A stretch of 5,179 nt of DNA from Desulfobulbaceae bacterium UBA5123 (GTDB lineage Bacteria; Desulfobacterota; Desulfobulbia; Desulfobulbales; UBA5123), in NCBI GenBank assembly GCA_002415465.1, contig DHYT01000073.1:1-5179 (forward strand), in the 5' to 3' direction. A program made the position numbers and the translations under genes. Shown here piece after piece: positions 5,147 through 5,179 of this stretch; the first letter of the stretch is position 1; each line of letters opens with the position of its first letter. The notes beneath the pieces were generated by a model that searched no databases, had not been told where the DNA came from, and worked only from the letters and a program-made list of their open reading frames with translations.

Positions 5147-5179
5147 CAGATCAGCTTACAGCGAGCAAAAAAGGGGGGG
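5147..5179 (+). other. Short region downstream of cooS, cut by the window edge
   Basis: 33 bp with no gene start and no hairpin-plus-T terminator. It ends in six A (5167-5172) followed by at least seven G (5173-5179). The G-run could be the Shine-Dalgarno of a following gene; in D. vulgaris the nickel-insertion ATPase gene cooC follows cooS, so a co-transcribed cooC is a reasonable guess that cannot be tested here. Confidence 0.35.

Overview
The window reads as a GC-rich chromosomal segment from an anaerobic bacterium, most likely a sulfate-reducing or related member of the former Deltaproteobacteria (Desulfobulbales, Desulfovibrio or Desulfuromonas types). This is inferred from gene content: a CooA-type CO sensor next to a stand-alone nickel CO dehydrogenase resembling that of Desulfovibrio vulgaris, and a GspA/GspB (ExeA/ExeB-type) pair. 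I cannot fix the genus. All genes are on the + strand. The long minus-strand reading frames are shadows produced by high GC.

Positions 1-2307 hold a gspA-gspB pair. gspA enters from the left edge without its first few dozen codons. It encodes an AAA+ ATPase with one membrane segment and a periplasmic tail. Its frame is interrupted by one in-frame TGA at 1280-1282, exactly where GspA relatives usually have a Trp, and then continues to 1594 through an intact peptidoglycan-binding domain. A perfect 7-bp hairpin starts on the base after the TGA. gspB starts at a TTG at 1591 that overlaps the gspA stop (TTGA). It encodes a small bitopic membrane protein with a Pro/Ala/Val-rich periplasmic linker and a C-terminal T2SSB-like domain. 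Together the two proteins are expected to help seat the type II secretion secretin in the cell wall.

Positions 2308-2454 are a gene-free gap with GC-rich hairpins but no convincing terminator.

Positions 2455-5146 hold a CO-response module. cooA encodes a CRP/FNR-family haem regulator with the distal haem His conserved (His80) but Ser at the position of the redox-switch Cys of Rhodospirillum rubrum CooA. The 154-bp gap before cooS holds a CTGTC-N8-GACAG palindrome with the arrangement of known CooA operators. It lies at the right distance from a weak TAnnnT -10 candidate for class II activation. cooS follows a near-perfect Shine-Dalgarno and encodes a complete Ni-Fe-S CO dehydrogenase. All six C-cluster ligands and the B-cluster cysteines are visible, but the N-terminal D-cluster motif is CX2C, the kind associated with a [2Fe-2S] cluster in D. 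vulgaris CODH. The expected circuit is that CO binds CooA, CooA binds the palindrome, and cooS is transcribed, perhaps with a maturation gene such as cooC beyond the right edge.

I see no mobile element, CRISPR array, tRNA or rRNA. No wholly new system is evident. The observations most worth checking are the interrupted gspA with its hairpin, the predicted CooA operator, and the sequence variations in CooA and CooS.
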